NCBI GenBank assembly: GCA_937906775.1
Contig: CALCUD010000127.1
Location: 13,958-77,957 of the forward strand
Origin: an uncultured Clostridia bacterium
GTDB lineage: Bacteria > Bacillota > Clostridia > Christensenellales > Aristaeellaceae
Direction of reading: 5' to 3'
Length of the DNA: 64,000 nucleotides
Shown here: positions 52,945 through 61,169 of the stretch, in pieces
How positions within the stretch are numbered: the first letter of the stretch is position 1
Layout: each line of letters begins with the position of its first letter
Position numbers and translations under genes: made by a program
Notes under the pieces: model-generated
Seen by the model: only the letters and a program-made list of their open reading frames with translations
What the model was told of the DNA's origin: nothing
The model's database searches: none

Positions 52945-53589
52945 ATGAACGAGCTATTTGACAGGAATGTTCATCCGCTTTATTCGGTCATGGCGTTTGT
53001 CAGCGCCCTGACGGTGCTTTTGCTGCTCATCGCCGCGATGCGGATCCGGAAAAACACGGGAAAGAACCACCGGCGGATCTTCTGGTGGACATTCTTTTTC
53101 TGCATGCAGGACGGCGTGTGGGGCCTGTTTGCCGCGCATATCCTGCATAATGATACTGCGCTGTTCCTTTCCTCCACGCTGTTCCATCTGTCGGCGATGC
53201 TGTCCTCCTTCGCCTGGACGATGTATTTCCTGTCCCGGCTGCAGATCCCGAAGGGGCGTGCGCGGCTGTATTACGCGGGCACGGGGCTGCTGACGCTGGT
53301 GCAGCTCGGGATGATCGCGGTCAACCTGTCGACGAGGTTCATGTTCTATGTCGATGAGGGCGGCTGGTATCAGACGCACGACGCCCGGTCGATTCTGTTC
53401 TATCTCCAGTTTGCGACATATATCGTGATCGGGATCGTCTCCATCCTGGGCACCGCGCGGGATCCGAAAAATGCCGGGCGGAGCCTGCTGCCGGTTTTCT
53501 TCGTCAATCTGTCGCCGCTGCTGTTCAGCGTGTTCCAGCTGATCTATCCCGACGCGCCCGCCGATTCCATCGGCTTCGCCCTCGGCTGA
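52945..53589 (+). CDS. Hybrid histidine kinase, N-terminal membrane part (ends at in-frame TGA)
   Basis: 214 codons from an ATG preceded by GGAGGAAGG. It contains six hydrophobic segments, starting VMAFVSALTVLLLLIAAM and ending FFVNLSPLLFSVFQLI, arranged as a seven-helix sensor lacking its last helix. The frame stops at TGA 53587-53589 after DSIGFALG, in the middle of what would be helix seven; the same frame continues with [11 protein letters not shown]. So this is the front of one 940-codon gene with the next feature. It is either a nonsense mutation, a read-through site or a sequence error. On its own it has no output domain. Confidence 0.75.
   Translation: MNELFDRNVHPLYSVMAFVSALTVLLLLIAAMRIRKNTGKNHRRIFWWTFFFCMQDGVWGLFAAHILHNDTALFLSSTLFHLSAMLSSFAWTMYFLSRLQIPKGRARLYYAGTGLLTLVQLGMIAVNLSTRFMFYVDEGGWYQTHDARSILFYLQFATYIVIGIVSILGTARDPKNAGRSLLPVFFVNLSPLLFSVFQLIYPDAPADSIGFALG
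53587..53589 (+). other. In-frame TGA splitting the hybrid histidine kinase
   Basis: The codon lies between GGC and GTG in the frame of both flanking parts. A single change from TGG would restore the helix as FALGWVIIELFL. Elsewhere in the window TGA ends genes normally (for example at 10760 and 19541), so TGA is not generally read as Trp. Confidence 0.8.
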
Positions 53590-55767
53590 GTGATCATCGA
53601 GCTGTTCCTTTCCCACGAATACGAGCAGCAGGTGACGACGCTGGAGGAGCTGCAGGGGCAGCTGACGGAAAAGCTGGACGAGATTTCGAAGCAGAACGGG
53701 ATCATCGAAAGCTACGCCGCGGAGCTGAAGACCAGTGCCGATCAGCTGAAAAACTACAAGCGCGCGGTGCTGTCCGACGCGCTGATCGCGCTGGAGGCGA
53801 ATCTGACGCGCGATGAGCTGACCTACGGCATGTGGAAGGACGACCGGGGGAATAAGCTTTCCCTGAAGGGGATCCTGGGGCTGGAGCTGCCCTGCGGCTA
53901 CGATGAGTATCTCCGGGCGTGGAGCGGAAAATTCGTCGGCGATGAATTCCGCGCCGATTTTGACGGGAAGTCCTCCCGGGCGAGCCTGCTGGAAACGTTT
54001 GAATCCGGCGCGGCCGACGTGACCTTCGACTATCAGGCGCAGACCGTGTCCGGCCGGACCGCGTGGCTCCGGCGCAACATCAGCATGGGGCGGAACGCCG
54101 AGGGCGACGTGATCGCCTATACCAACATCAAGGATATTTCCGCCCTCGTGGAGCAGGGCAAGCGGGAGGAGGCCTATATCCGGGCGCTGGCTACGGAATA
54201 CGACGGCATCGGCGTGGTCGTGATCCGCGACGGAGAGTTCACGGATGAGATCACGCTCCGCCGGCAGCGCGACGATACGCTGATGGCCGCGGTCGACCGG
54301 GAGGCGGCCGGGGCGAAGAGCTATACGGCCAAGGTGGAGATCGCCTCGCGCCAGGTGTACCCGGAGGATCGGAGACATTTCCTGGAGGAGTCGTCTCCCG
54401 CGGCGATCCTGCGCGCCTTTGAGGAGAACCGGACGCAGATCGTGAATTTCCGGCTCATCAGCGGGCGGTTCAACTTCGTGTATTATCAGACGCGCTTCAT
54501 TCCCCTCCGGGGCGAGAACGGGAGGCCCGTCGGCATGATCGTGTGCGAAAGGAATACCGATTCCGAGGTGCGGAAGGAGCAGACCGTGCGCCAGGAGCTT
54601 GAGAATGCGAAGATCGCCGCGGAGTCCGCGAATCAGGCGAAGTCCGAATTCCTGTTCAATATGTCCCACGATATCCGTACGCCCATGAACGCGATCCTCG
54701 GCTTTACCGACATCGCGGAAAAGCATATCGACGACCGCGACCGGGTGCTGGATTCCCTGGCGAAGGTCAAGATCTCGGGCCATCATCTGCTGAATCTGAT
54801 CAACGATGTGCTGGATATGTCCCGGGTGGAATCCGGTACGGTGAAGCTGAATCCGGAGCCGGTCCTGATCGATGTGCTGACGGACAATCTGTACAGCCTG
54901 CTGAACGGCAGCGCCGAGGACCGGGGCCTGAAGCTGAACATCGCGGCGTCCCCCTCGATGGAGCACCGCTGCTTCCTGGCTGACCGGCTGCGCCTGATGC
55001 GGATCTTTACGAATGTCATTTCCAATTCCATCAAATATACGAATCCCGGCGGGCGGATCGACGCCCGCGCGGAGGAGCTTCCCGGCGCCCCGGAGGGTTT
55101 CGCGCGCTATGCCTTCACGGTCCGGGACACGGGCATCGGCATGACGGAGGAATTCCTTGCGCGGGTGTTTGAACCTTTCTCCCGCGCCGAAAACGCGACG
55201 AAGAGCGGCGTGTCCGGCACGGGGCTGGGCATGGCCATCACGAAATCCCTGACGGAGCTGATGGGCGGCGAGATCGCGATCGACAGCGCGGTCGGCGTCG
55301 GCACGACGGTGCGGCTGGCGTTTGACTTCCCGGTGGCGGAGCCCCCGCGGCCGGAGATCGGGGATCAGGACGCCGCGCCCGTGAAGCTGCAAGGGAAGCG
55401 GGTCCTCCTGGCGGAGGATAACGAGCTGAACCGCGAGATCGCGACGGAGCTGCTGGAGGAGGCGGGCATGACCGTGGAGCACGCGGAGGACGGCGACGTC
55501 GCGGTGGAAAAGATACGTGCCTCGGAGCCCGGCTATTTCGACCTGATCCTGATGGATATCCAGATGCCGCGGATGAATGGCTACGACGCGACCCGCGCGA
55601 TCCGGAGCCTGCCGAACCCGGACGCCGCCGTGATCCCGATCATCGCGATGACGGCGAACGCCTTCGAGGAGGACAGGGTGAACGCCCTGGCGGCCGGCAT
55701 GAACGCGCATCTGGCGAAGCCCATCGACGTGAAAAAGCTCATGAAGACGATGGCGGATATGCTGTAA
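53590..55767 (+). CDS. Hybrid histidine kinase, cytoplasmic part (PAS-like, kinase, receiver)
   Basis: 725 codons in the same frame as the preceding membrane part. It begins with the rest of the last helix, then a coiled coil ([18 protein letters not shown]), two PAS-like stretches with little conservation, and a coiled coil into the HisKA box [19 protein letters not shown] (phospho-His about 358 in this part). N, G1 and G2 boxes follow ([24 protein letters not shown]). The receiver domain has [19 protein letters not shown] (phospho-Asp) and [13 protein letters not shown] 53590 has no ribosome site, so independent expression is unlikely. The gene is more GC-rich than the neighbourhood. Confidence 0.87.
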   Translation: MIIELFLSHEYEQQVTTLEELQGQLTEKLDEISKQNGIIESYAAELKTSADQLKNYKRAVLSDALIALEANLTRDELTYGMWKDDRGNKLSLKGILGLELPCGYDEYLRAWSGKFVGDEFRADFDGKSSRASLLETFESGAADVTFDYQAQTVSGRTAWLRRNISMGRNAEGDVIAYTNIKDISALVEQGKREEAYIRALATEYDGIGVVVIRDGEFTDEITLRRQRDDTLMAAVDREAAGAKSYTAKVEIASRQVYPEDRRHFLEESSPAAILRAFEENRTQIVNFRLISGRFNFVYYQTRFIPLRGENGRPVGMIVCERNTDSEVRKEQTVRQELENAKIAAESANQAKSEFLFNMSHDIRTPMNAILGFTDIAEKHIDDRDRVLDSLAKVKISGHHLLNLINDVLDMSRVESGTVKLNPEPVLIDVLTDNLYSLLNGSAEDRGLKLNIAASPSMEHRCFLADRLRLMRIFTNVISNSIKYTNPGGRIDARAEELPGAPEGFARYAFTVRDTGIGMTEEFLARVFEPFSRAENATKSGVSGTGLGMAITKSLTELMGGEIAIDSAVGVGTTVRLAFDFPVAEPPRPEIGDQDAAPVKLQGKRVLLAEDNELNREIATELLEEAGMTVEHAEDGDVAVEKIRASEPGYFDLILMDIQMPRMNGYDATRAIRSLPNPDAAVIPIIAMTANAFEEDRVNALAAGMNAHLAKPIDVKKLMKTMADML

Positions 55768-55780
55768 ACTGAATAAAGCA

Positions 55781-55812
55781 ACAGGGGCGCCGCATGAAAG
55801 CGGCGCCCCTGT
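55781..55812. terminator. Bidirectional terminator after the histidine kinase
   Basis: A 13-bp stem ACAGGGGCGCCGC and its complement with an ATGAAA loop; T run follows on the plus strand, and the converging gene ends just beyond. Confidence 0.87.
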
Positions 55813-55832
55813 TTTGTTGCGGTGTCCCCGGC

Positions 55833-56636
55833 TCAGTCCGGCCGGCTGCAGCCCCGGAAGTACGCGATCTGCATGATGATCCAGATCAGGCAGACGGTGA
55901 CGGGCGCGAGCGCGTTCGTCTGGAACAGCATCATGGCCAGGGTGGTGACGACCCACAGGACGATGCAGGCGGAGCTGCCGGCCTTGAAGGCGCAGGAGCC
56001 GCCCTTGCGGATGATCTGCAGCTCGGCCTCGTCGCAGCTCTTTTCCCAGCTGCTGCGGAAGTTCAGGTCCAGCACGGAGCCGTTCTTTTCGGGGTTCAGG
56101 ACCTTCAGCAGGTCCACGGTCTTCTTCTGGATCACGAACGGGGGGAACATGCCGATCATGAAAACGAGGACGGACGCTATGAAGATCCAGTCGGCGGCCG
56201 GGAAGGGATCGGCGTTCCGCGTGAGCAGATGGAACTGGATCGTGAACAGCGCGGCGGAGACGGGGAAGACATAGGAGCTGATCTTCATCGGCGTGTCCAT
56301 GTAGGCGTCCAGCGCGTCCAGCTCCCCGTCGTTATCAGGCTGCACGGCGCGGACGCGGCGGGTGAACACGCGGAGCTTCGCGAAGCACCACGCGGCCGGA
56401 ATGACGTTCACGGCGACCATCAGCGCCAGGATGAGGACGCACAGCACGGGCGCCGTCCTGGTCAGGAAGGCCGCGGGATCCCATCTTTCGCCCTTCTGCA
56501 CGGACGCGATGAGCCAGCCGGCGCCGCCGCCGGCCATGGCGCAGCCGGCCCACACCAGGATCAGGCGCAGCAGTTTTTTCCGGTCGGACGCGGGTTTCCG
56601 GGTCATGTTCTGTTCGTTTGTCTGATTCATATCCAT
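55833..56636 (-). CDS. DUF3169-like membrane protein
   Basis: A 267-residue protein with about five membrane helices (LLRLILVWAGCAMAGGGAGWLIA, TAPVLCVLILALMVAVNVIPAAW, YVFPVSAALFTIQF, DWIFIASVLVFMIGMFPP, and a C-terminal pair). DUF3169 proteins typically sit beside a small XRE regulator, as here. The family pattern includes DGELDALDAYMDTPMKIS and NPEKNGSVLDLNF. The start at 56636 follows GGAGGA; it begins 4 bp downstream of the regulator stop. Function unknown. Confidence 0.83.
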   Translation of the reverse strand: MDMNQTNEQNMTRKPASDRKKLLRLILVWAGCAMAGGGAGWLIASVQKGERWDPAAFLTRTAPVLCVLILALMVAVNVIPAAWCFAKLRVFTRRVRAVQPDNDGELDALDAYMDTPMKISSYVFPVSAALFTIQFHLLTRNADPFPAADWIFIASVLVFMIGMFPPFVIQKKTVDLLKVLNPEKNGSVLDLNFRSSWEKSCDEAELQIIRKGGSCAFKAGSSACIVLWVVTTLAMMLFQTNALAPVTVCLIWIIMQIAYFRGCSRPD

Positions 56637-56640
56637 GGGA

Positions 56641-56844
56641 TCATTCCTCCGTATACTCAAAAATTTCTTCGACTGTGGCGTGGCAAACTTTGGCGATCTT
56701 CAGCGCCAGCGTGACCGAGGGCGAATAATCGCCGCGCTCGATCTGGCTGACCGTCTGGCGGGATGTCCCGACCAGCGCCCCCAGCTCCTGCTGGTTGACC
56801 CCGATCCGGGCCCGGTACTCTTTCAGGTGATTGACGAGCGGCAT
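56641..56844 (-). CDS. Small XRE-family transcriptional regulator
   Basis: A 67-residue single-domain HTH_3 regulator: LKEYRARIGVNQQELGALVG at 7-26, then TSRQTVSQIERGDYSPSVTLALKIAKV. The final part is ATVEEIFEYTEE. Small regulators of this kind repress their own operon, here with the DUF3169 membrane protein. Palindromic operators lie in its promoter. AAGGAGG precedes the ATG. Confidence 0.95.
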   Translation of the reverse strand: MPLVNHLKEYRARIGVNQQELGALVGTSRQTVSQIERGDYSPSVTLALKIAKVCHATVEEIFEYTEE

Positions 56845-56865
56845 AACCTTCCTCCTTGATTAAAA

Positions 56866-56937
56866 TGACAGGATTACTTTGCAAAGTGACAAGGAAACTT
56901 GTCATGCATAGGATAACATTGACAAGTTTTCTTGTCA
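56866..56937. promoter_or_regulatory. Tandem palindromic operators and promoter of the XRE-DUF3169 operon
   Basis: TGACAAGGAAACTTGTCA at 56887-56904 and TGACAAGTTTTCTTGTCA at 56920-56937 share exact 7-bp arms and centres 33 bp apart (about three helix turns). A degenerate third copy lies at 56866-56883. On the minus strand TTGACA (56933-56938) and TATCCT (56910-56915) are separated by 17 bp, so the operators overlap the promoter. Confidence 0.85.
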
Positions 56938-57062
56938 ACTGTTTTTTTTATAAAAATCCGTGACGGGGTCCGCCGCCCCCCTCTCCGGAGCTTTCCGGAG
57001 TTCCCCGTCTGTTACGATGGCCGCGTCAAAAAGAACGGGGACGGACCGAAAGGAGGATCCTG

Positions 57063-57488
57063 ATGATGCAGCCACCCGATTTTCCGACGCTCCCGGGCTA
57101 CCGCCGGGAGCTGACGAAGGAAAGCTTTGAGGACATCGCGCGTCTCCAGACGTCGCCGGCGGAGCTCCTGGGCTATTTCGGCGTCACGGAGCGGAAGCTC
57201 CGCGTGTGGTGCCGCGCGGTGTACGGCCGGTCGCTGGATCAGGTCATTTCGGACGTCCGCGCCGACGGCCGGATCGAGATCCGCCGCGCCGCCTTCGATC
57301 AGATGAAGAAGAACGCGACGCTGATCGAGCGGCAGTTCAGCCGCTACCTGCCGGCCGAGGGTGCCGGCGCGGCCGACGCGGCCGGGGATCAGGCGAAGCC
57401 GGAGGCGTTCCTGGCGCTCTCCGCGCCCGGGGAGCAGGCGATGGCGGAGATCTTCGGCCCGCCCCCCGGCGGCGGGGAAGGGACGTGA
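57063..57488 (+). CDS. Phage terminase small subunit-like protein
   Basis: A 141-residue protein with AAAGGAGG before ATG 57063. Residues about 18-60 have a helix-turn-helix with the order FEDIARLQTSPAELLGYFGVTERKLRVWC, then a basic middle (ARADGR-like GRIEIRRAAFDQMKKNATL) and a flexible acidic end (GPPPGGGEGT). Position right before the large terminase gene and length support a DNA-recognising small subunit. Sequence match to a named family is weak. It is the first gene of the phage module. Confidence 0.7.
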   Translation: MMQPPDFPTLPGYRRELTKESFEDIARLQTSPAELLGYFGVTERKLRVWCRAVYGRSLDQVISDVRADGRIEIRRAAFDQMKKNATLIERQFSRYLPAEGAGAADAAGDQAKPEAFLALSAPGEQAMAEIFGPPPGGGEGT

Positions 57489-57494
57489 TCCCCG

Positions 57495-58730
57495 GTGGGT
57501 TTTGATCTGAAGCCGTTATCCCGGAAGCAGCTGCAGGCCGTGTGGTGGTGGAAGCCCGGTTCCGGCCATGAGCGCTGCCGGATGATCCTCGCCGACGGCG
57601 CGATCCGCTCCGGCAAGACGGTGGCGATGATCATCGGCTTTCTGGAGTGGAGCCAGACATGCTTTTCCGACCGGGACTTCATCATCGCCGGGGTCACGGC
57701 GGGCGCGCTGCAGCGGAACGTGATCGCCCCGATGCTGCGGCTGCTGGACGCCCGCGGGGTGCCCTATGAGCGGAAGCGCGCGGAGGGAAAGCTGCTCATC
57801 GGCAGCAACACCTATCACCTCTTCGGCGCCGATACGGAAAACGCGCAGGACAAGCTGCAGGGCATGACCGCCGCGGGCGCCTATGCCGACGAGGTCGCGC
57901 TGTTCCCCCGGTCCTTTGTGGATCAGATGATCGGCCGCTGCTCCGTGGCGGGCAGCCGGATCTTCATGAACTGCAACCCGAACGGCGCCTGCCACTTCAT
58001 CAAGACGGACTTCATCGACCGCGCGGAGGAGATCGGCCTGTACCGCCTGCACTTCACGATGGACGATAACCTGACGCTGAGTCCGGAGATCCGCGCGAGC
58101 TACGCCAGGAGCTTTCAGGGCGTGTTCTACTCCCAGTACATCCTGGGGGAATGGGTCAGCGCCCGGGGCGCGGTGTATCCGATGTGGGACGATGAGGTGA
58201 ACACCTACCGGGAGACCTCGCCCGCGCAGTACCGCCGGATGCGCCGCTACTGCGCCGTCGACTACGGCACGGTGAACCCCTGCGTGTTCCTGGATGTCCG
58301 GGACGACGGGCGGACCTTCTGGATCGCGAAGGAGTACTACTGGGATTCCGTCGCCCGGAACCGCCAGAAGACGGACCGGGAATACGCCGCGGATCTGCTG
58401 GCGTTCCTGGACGGCGACCGGAACACGGAGATCATTGTCGACCCTTCGGCGGCGAGCTTCAAGCTGGAGCTGAAGGATCAGGGGTTCCGCGTCCGGGACG
58501 CGAAAAACGCCGTCCGGGACGGCATCGCCGCCGCCTCCGTGCTCATCGCCGCGGGGCGGCTGAAGGCGGAAAGAACGAAGTGTCCGTGCTTCCTGCGGGA
58601 GATCCGCTCCTACCTGTGGGATGAAAAGGCGCGGGCGCGGGGCGAGGAGCGCCCCCTGAAGGAGCAGGACCACGCGATGGACGCGATGCGGTACCTGGTG
58701 AACACGTGCCGCACGCGGTTTCGGCGATAA
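57495..58730 (+). CDS. Phage terminase large subunit (PBSX/XtmB-like)
   Basis: A 411-residue packaging ATPase and nuclease, GTG start. Walker A-like ADGAIRSGKTVAMII lies at about 35-49 and the Walker B-like AGAYADEVALFP at about 130. The C-terminal RNase H-like nuclease starts YCAVDYGTVNPCVFLDV (Asp near 256) and continues EIIVDPSAASFK and EQDHAMDAMRYLV. Length is normal for the PBSX type. It pumps phage DNA into proheads and cuts it. Next to the small subunit and portal genes, as usual. Confidence 0.94.
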   Translation: MGFDLKPLSRKQLQAVWWWKPGSGHERCRMILADGAIRSGKTVAMIIGFLEWSQTCFSDRDFIIAGVTAGALQRNVIAPMLRLLDARGVPYERKRAEGKLLIGSNTYHLFGADTENAQDKLQGMTAAGAYADEVALFPRSFVDQMIGRCSVAGSRIFMNCNPNGACHFIKTDFIDRAEEIGLYRLHFTMDDNLTLSPEIRASYARSFQGVFYSQYILGEWVSARGAVYPMWDDEVNTYRETSPAQYRRMRRYCAVDYGTVNPCVFLDVRDDGRTFWIAKEYYWDSVARNRQKTDREYAADLLAFLDGDRNTEIIVDPSAASFKLELKDQGFRVRDAKNAVRDGIAAASVLIAAGRLKAERTKCPCFLREIRSYLWDEKARARGEERPLKEQDHAMDAMRYLVNTCRTRFRR

Positions 58731-58757
58731 AAAATACGGAAGGAGAGGTGACGCGAT

Positions 58758-60149
58758 ATGTCTGGAAAGAGACGGCGCCGTCCCGCGGGAACGCAACGGC
58801 CTTTACCGACAGAGAATCAGCCCGCCGGAGGACGGCCGCCGTTTCCGGATCGCGCGGGGAGCGGTCCGCCGCTCCCTGTCTCCCTCCGCGCGCTGGACGG
58901 CTATGCCAACGCGCCCGCCGCCCTCGGCGAGTATTCGCCGCTCGCGGCCGCCGGGACCTTTCTGCGCAGCGGCGTCACCGCGGATCCGGAGCTGCTGACC
59001 GCGGCCTACCGGACGAACTGGCTCGCGAAGCGGATCATCGATATGCCCGCCGAGGACATGACCCGCGCGTGGTACCGCCCCGACGGGCTGCCGGAGGAGG
59101 CGGTCCGGCGTCTGCGGAGCCTGGAGTCCCGCCACGCCGTCCGCCGCGAGCTGGCGGACGCGATCCGCTGGGCGCGGCTTTACGGCGGCGCGATCGCCCT
59201 GATGGTGATCCGCGGCGAGGAGGACATCCTCGACCGGCCGCTGGACAAAAGCGCGCTGCTGCCGGACTGTTTCCAGGGGCTGCTGGTGCTGGACCGCGCC
59301 CGCGGCGTGACCCCCTCCGCGGAGCTGGTGACCGATCTGGACGATCCCGATTTCGGCCTGCCGGCGTATTACGAGGCGGAGCTTGCGGAGGACGGCGGCA
59401 CCGTACGCCTGCATCATTCCCGCGTGCTGCGCTTCACCGGCCGCGATCTGCCTCAGCGCGAGGCGGAGCGGGAGCAGTACTGGGGCGCCTCCGAGCTGGA
59501 GCACGTCTGGGAGGAGCTGCAGAAGCGCTCCGCCACCTCGGCGAACATCGCGCAGCTCGTGTTTCAGGCGCACATCACGACGCTGCACATGGGCGACTTC
59601 GGCGAGCTGCTCGCCTTCGGCACCGATGAGCAGCGCGCCGGCGTGCTCGCGATGATGGAGCAGCAGAACCGTTTCCGCTCGAACTTCGGCCTGCAGGTCA
59701 TGTCGAACGCGGATACGATGGAGAATCTGACCTACAGCTTCGCCGGCCTGCCGGAGATCTACGAGCTGTTCATGACGGACATGGCGGGCGCGGCGGAGAT
59801 TCCCGCGACGCGGCTGTTCGGCCGCTCCCCGCAGGGCATGAACGCGACCGGCGAGAGCGATATGAAGAACTATTACGAGTTCATCTCCCAGCAGCAGGAG
59901 CGTCTTCTGCGCCCGGCGCTGGAGCGGCTGCTGCCGGTCATGCTCCTGTCCTGCCTGGGGGAGGCGCCGGAGGAGACGGGGATCGTTTTCGGGCCGCTGA
60001 CGGTTCTTTCGCCGATGGAAAAGGCGGAGATCGCGGCCCGGCGGACCGCGTCCGTCACCGAGGCCTACGCGGCGGGCCTCCTGACCCGGGAGGAAGCCCG
60101 TCAGCTGCTTGTTGTTGACACGTTATGGCGCGACGGTTTTACTTCGTAA
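58758..60149 (+). CDS. Phage portal protein (DUF1073 type)
   Basis: A 463-residue portal of the DUF1073/phage_portal_3 group. The family segments are seen: NWLAKRIIDMPAEDMTRAWY at about 92-111, IRWARLYGGAIALMVI, LPAYYEAEL, SRVLRFTGRDLP, and ATRLFGRSPQGMNATGESDMKNYYE at about 353-377. Length fits. It forms the 12-fold DNA gate of the capsid. GGAGAGGT precedes the ATG. The N-terminal 45 residues are Pro and Arg rich. The final codons (LWRDGFTS) run into a hairpin, so the natural C-terminus may have been replaced. Confidence 0.9.
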   Translation: MSGKRRRRPAGTQRPLPTENQPAGGRPPFPDRAGSGPPLPVSLRALDGYANAPAALGEYSPLAAAGTFLRSGVTADPELLTAAYRTNWLAKRIIDMPAEDMTRAWYRPDGLPEEAVRRLRSLESRHAVRRELADAIRWARLYGGAIALMVIRGEEDILDRPLDKSALLPDCFQGLLVLDRARGVTPSAELVTDLDDPDFGLPAYYEAELAEDGGTVRLHHSRVLRFTGRDLPQREAEREQYWGASELEHVWEELQKRSATSANIAQLVFQAHITTLHMGDFGELLAFGTDEQRAGVLAMMEQQNRFRSNFGLQVMSNADTMENLTYSFAGLPEIYELFMTDMAGAAEIPATRLFGRSPQGMNATGESDMKNYYEFISQQQERLLRPALERLLPVMLLSCLGEAPEETGIVFGPLTVLSPMEKAEIAARRTASVTEAYAAGLLTREEARQLLVVDTLWRDGFTS

Positions 60150-60207
60150 ACCTCGTCGCGTCGGCGACCGTATCGCGGTGATTTTGCCTTCGGCAAACCT
60201 CGCCGCG
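60129..60207. repeat. Two adjacent UUCG-loop hairpins, similar in sequence
   Basis: Hairpin 1 (60129-60160) has arms CGCGACG/CGTCGCG around a GGTTT-TTCG-AAACC-like inner stem; hairpin 2 (60174-60207) has arms CGCGGTGA/TCGCCGCG and inner TTTGCC-TTCG-GGCAAA. Both share the trailing AAACCTCG. They occupy the end of the portal gene and the 70-bp gap before the next gene. They look like a small mobile palindromic repeat, not a terminator (no T run). Confidence 0.65.
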
Positions 60208-60220
60208 ACGTTACAGGAGG

Positions 60221-61141
60221 ATGATCCCTATCGCTTATTTTCCGCCGTATCTGGACGCCACCGGCCTGCGCCTTCCGACCTATGAGGACCGGCTGCAGGA
60301 TCTGCTTTCCTCGTACCGCGCGATCTTCGGCGCGGACGCGGATCTGACGGAGGCGAGCCCGGACTATCAGCTGCTGTCGCTGTTCGCGAAATCGCTGGAC
60401 GATCTGTCCGGCGTGCTGGCGGATGTTTTCGCCTCCCGGGATCCGGGCTTCGCCACGGGCGCGGCGCTGGACCTGCTGGCCCCGGTCTGCGGCGTCTCCC
60501 GCGCGGAGGGGGAGAGCGACCCGGATCTGCGGAACCGGATGCTGGCGGCGGCCTCGGCTTCGGCGACGGGGCCGGTCGAGGCGCTGGACGCGGCGCTCGG
60601 CGCGCTGCGGTATCTGAAGTATCACAACATCCATGTCAACGATACGTCCGTGACCGACGCGCACAGCGTCCCGCCCCACAGCCTCTGCGTCATGGCGCTG
60701 GGCGGGTATTCGGACGAGATCGCCCGCGCGATCTTCGACAAAAAGCCGCCGGGGATCGGGACGTACGGTACGGAGTCGCAGACCGTCACGGACGCGGCGG
60801 GGAACGCGCACACCGTCTCCTTCAGCCGCGCGACGCAGCGCCCCCTGAGCGTCGAGGTCTTCCTGCGGCCGCTGGAGGGCTATGACGGCGCCGCCGTCCC
60901 GGCGCGGATCAAAAGCGCCGTCAGCGCCTACGCGGATACGCTGAAGATCGGCCAGGATCTGGTTGTGCCCGCGCTGTACGGCGTGTGCTACGCCGTCGAG
61001 ACGAATCCGGCGCCCTCCTTCGCGATCCTCCGGATCGAGGCGGGCGACAGCGCCGGGACGGAAACCGAGCTGGTCGAAATGCCGTGGGACCGCCGCGCCG
61101 TGATCCCCGCGGCCTCCGTCACGGTCACGGTGTCCGGATGA
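60221..61141 (+). CDS. Baseplate J-like (gp47 family) protein
   Basis: A 306-residue protein of the baseplate wedge family: YFPPYLDATGLRLPTYEDRLQDLLSSYR-type opening, PDYQLLSLFAKSLDDL, GAALDLLAPVCGVSRAEGESD, then DPDLRNRML and a C-terminal VEVFLRPLEGYD with SAVSAYADTLKIGQDL. The ATG at 60221 directly abuts AGGAGG, while the expected first residue (before AYFPPY) is an ATC 9 bp on, so the start is uncertain. Baseplate genes normally lie far downstream among tail genes; its place between portal and head-maturation genes is odd. Confidence 0.85.
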   Translation: MIPIAYFPPYLDATGLRLPTYEDRLQDLLSSYRAIFGADADLTEASPDYQLLSLFAKSLDDLSGVLADVFASRDPGFATGAALDLLAPVCGVSRAEGESDPDLRNRMLAAASASATGPVEALDAALGALRYLKYHNIHVNDTSVTDAHSVPPHSLCVMALGGYSDEIARAIFDKKPPGIGTYGTESQTVTDAAGNAHTVSFSRATQRPLSVEVFLRPLEGYDGAAVPARIKSAVSAYADTLKIGQDLVVPALYGVCYAVETNPAPSFAILRIEAGDSAGTETELVEMPWDRRAVIPAASVTVTVSG

Positions 61142-61169
61142 CCCGGATCAGTTAAAGGAGGGATGGAAC

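Noticed and set aside
53587..53589. TGA as selenocysteine or as Trp in a changed genetic code
   Set aside because: No SECIS-like hairpin was apparent after it, the residue lies in a membrane helix, and TGA ends other genes in the window normally.
52954..55956. A 1000-codon open frame on the minus strand opposite the histidine kinase
   Set aside because: It is Arg/His/Gly-rich without motifs, lies opposite a clearly coding kinase with all catalytic boxes, and results from strong GC bias at third codon positions.
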